This document shows positions 63,881 through 64,000 of a stretch of 64,000 nucleotides of DNA, piece after piece. The notes beneath the pieces are model-generated. The model had not been told where the DNA came from and ran no database searches. It saw nothing but the letters and a program-made list of their open reading frames with translations. Positions within the stretch are counted from its first letter, which is position 1. Every line of letters begins with the position of its first letter. A program made the translations under genes and the position numbers. This DNA is from Rhodospirillales bacterium (GTDB lineage: Bacteria; Pseudomonadota; Alphaproteobacteria; ATCC43930; CGMCC-115725): contig JAQGIC010000054.1 in NCBI GenBank assembly GCA_028288725.1, positions 1-64,000 of the forward strand, read 5' to 3'.

Positions 63881-64000
63881 TCAGTCTTCCATCATCGCGT
63901 TGATCTTGAGCGCCACACCCATCGAGCCGCTGATCTTCAGCGATCCGGTCATATAGGCAAGCGTCGCGTTCATGCCGCCGTCGAGCATTTTCTGCAGCGA
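63881..64000 (-). CDS. SCP2 sterol-carrier domain protein, C-terminal fragment
   Basis: The last 39 codons of a minus-strand gene run off the window: MLDGGMNATLAYMTGSLKIS, then GSMGVALKIN, matching the end of SCP2 lipid-binding domains. The TGA is at 63881-63883. SCP2 proteins bind acyl-CoA or other lipids in the cytoplasm. The N-terminus is outside the window. Confidence 0.82.
   Translation of the reverse strand, partial: SLQKMLDGGMNATLAYMTGSLKISGSMGVALKINAMMED

Noticed and set aside
1-64000. CRISPR arrays, tRNA or rRNA genes, insertion sequences, prophage genes
   Set aside because: No regularly spaced repeats, cloverleaf sequences, transposases, integrases or phage structural genes were seen on reading both strands.

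Overview
The window is high-GC, densely packed bacterial chromosome. Several things point to an alphaproteobacterium, most likely of the Rhodospirillales type: a BacA/SbmA peptide transporter, FixJ-type regulators, chemoreceptor and dCache histidine kinases, an infC gene read from an AUA codon, and a GTTC-N7-GTTC LexA-type box. The genus cannot be fixed from the sequence alone. No rRNA, tRNA, insertion sequence, prophage or CRISPR array was seen.

Layout. 1-5935: tail of one and three complete OppA-type peptide-binding proteins with a TPR protein between them; no permease or ATPase genes are present. 5942-10448: NAD(P)-binding epimerase, BacA-like transporter, alpha/beta hydrolase and a GT4 glycosyltransferase. 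10466-13197: thrS and infC with promoter, unusual start and terminator. 13216-16555: FixLJ-like module (lone receiver, REC-LuxR regulator, divergent kinase). 16572-24583: AraC regulators, a fatty acid desaturase, a soluble reversed-order chemoreceptor, AzlCD exporter, an SDR/GlxA-type divergent pair, and a GAF-AraC hybrid. 24831-29050: chemoreceptor, PAS protein, a membrane protein with a small secreted partner, and a GFA-fold protein. 29277-38085: GT-C-like membrane protein, NRAMP relative, LpxR-like deacylase, MscS channel, TPR-like protein and a further OppA-type protein. 38413-48788: glyoxalase, hybrid kinase, phosphoesterase, a LexA-box promoter followed by a hairpin, small exported protein, MaoC, DUF4349 lipoprotein, methyltransferase coupled to a cyclic-nucleotide-type K+ channel, and a DUF302 protein followed by a flavoenzyme-like protein lacking its catalytic residues. 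48821-56137: signalling block with an OmpR regulator and two large hybrid kinases ending in HPt domains. 56411-60341: NitT/TauT-type ABC operon carrying a second, unrelated binding protein. 60348-64000: AraC regulator, decayed TumE toxin with its intact antitoxin, TetR/SDR pair with a perfect palindromic operator, NTF2-like protein, and the end of an SCP2 gene.

The region is dominated by sensing and uptake: at least six solute-binding proteins, four multidomain histidine kinases, three response regulators, two chemoreceptors and six DNA-binding regulators. The most unusual items are the LexA-box promoter that may drive a small RNA, the flavoenzyme-like protein without redox cysteines, the chemoreceptor with reversed domain order, the half-erased TumE/TumA toxin-antitoxin locus, and a family of GATCCGA-containing intergenic hairpins.
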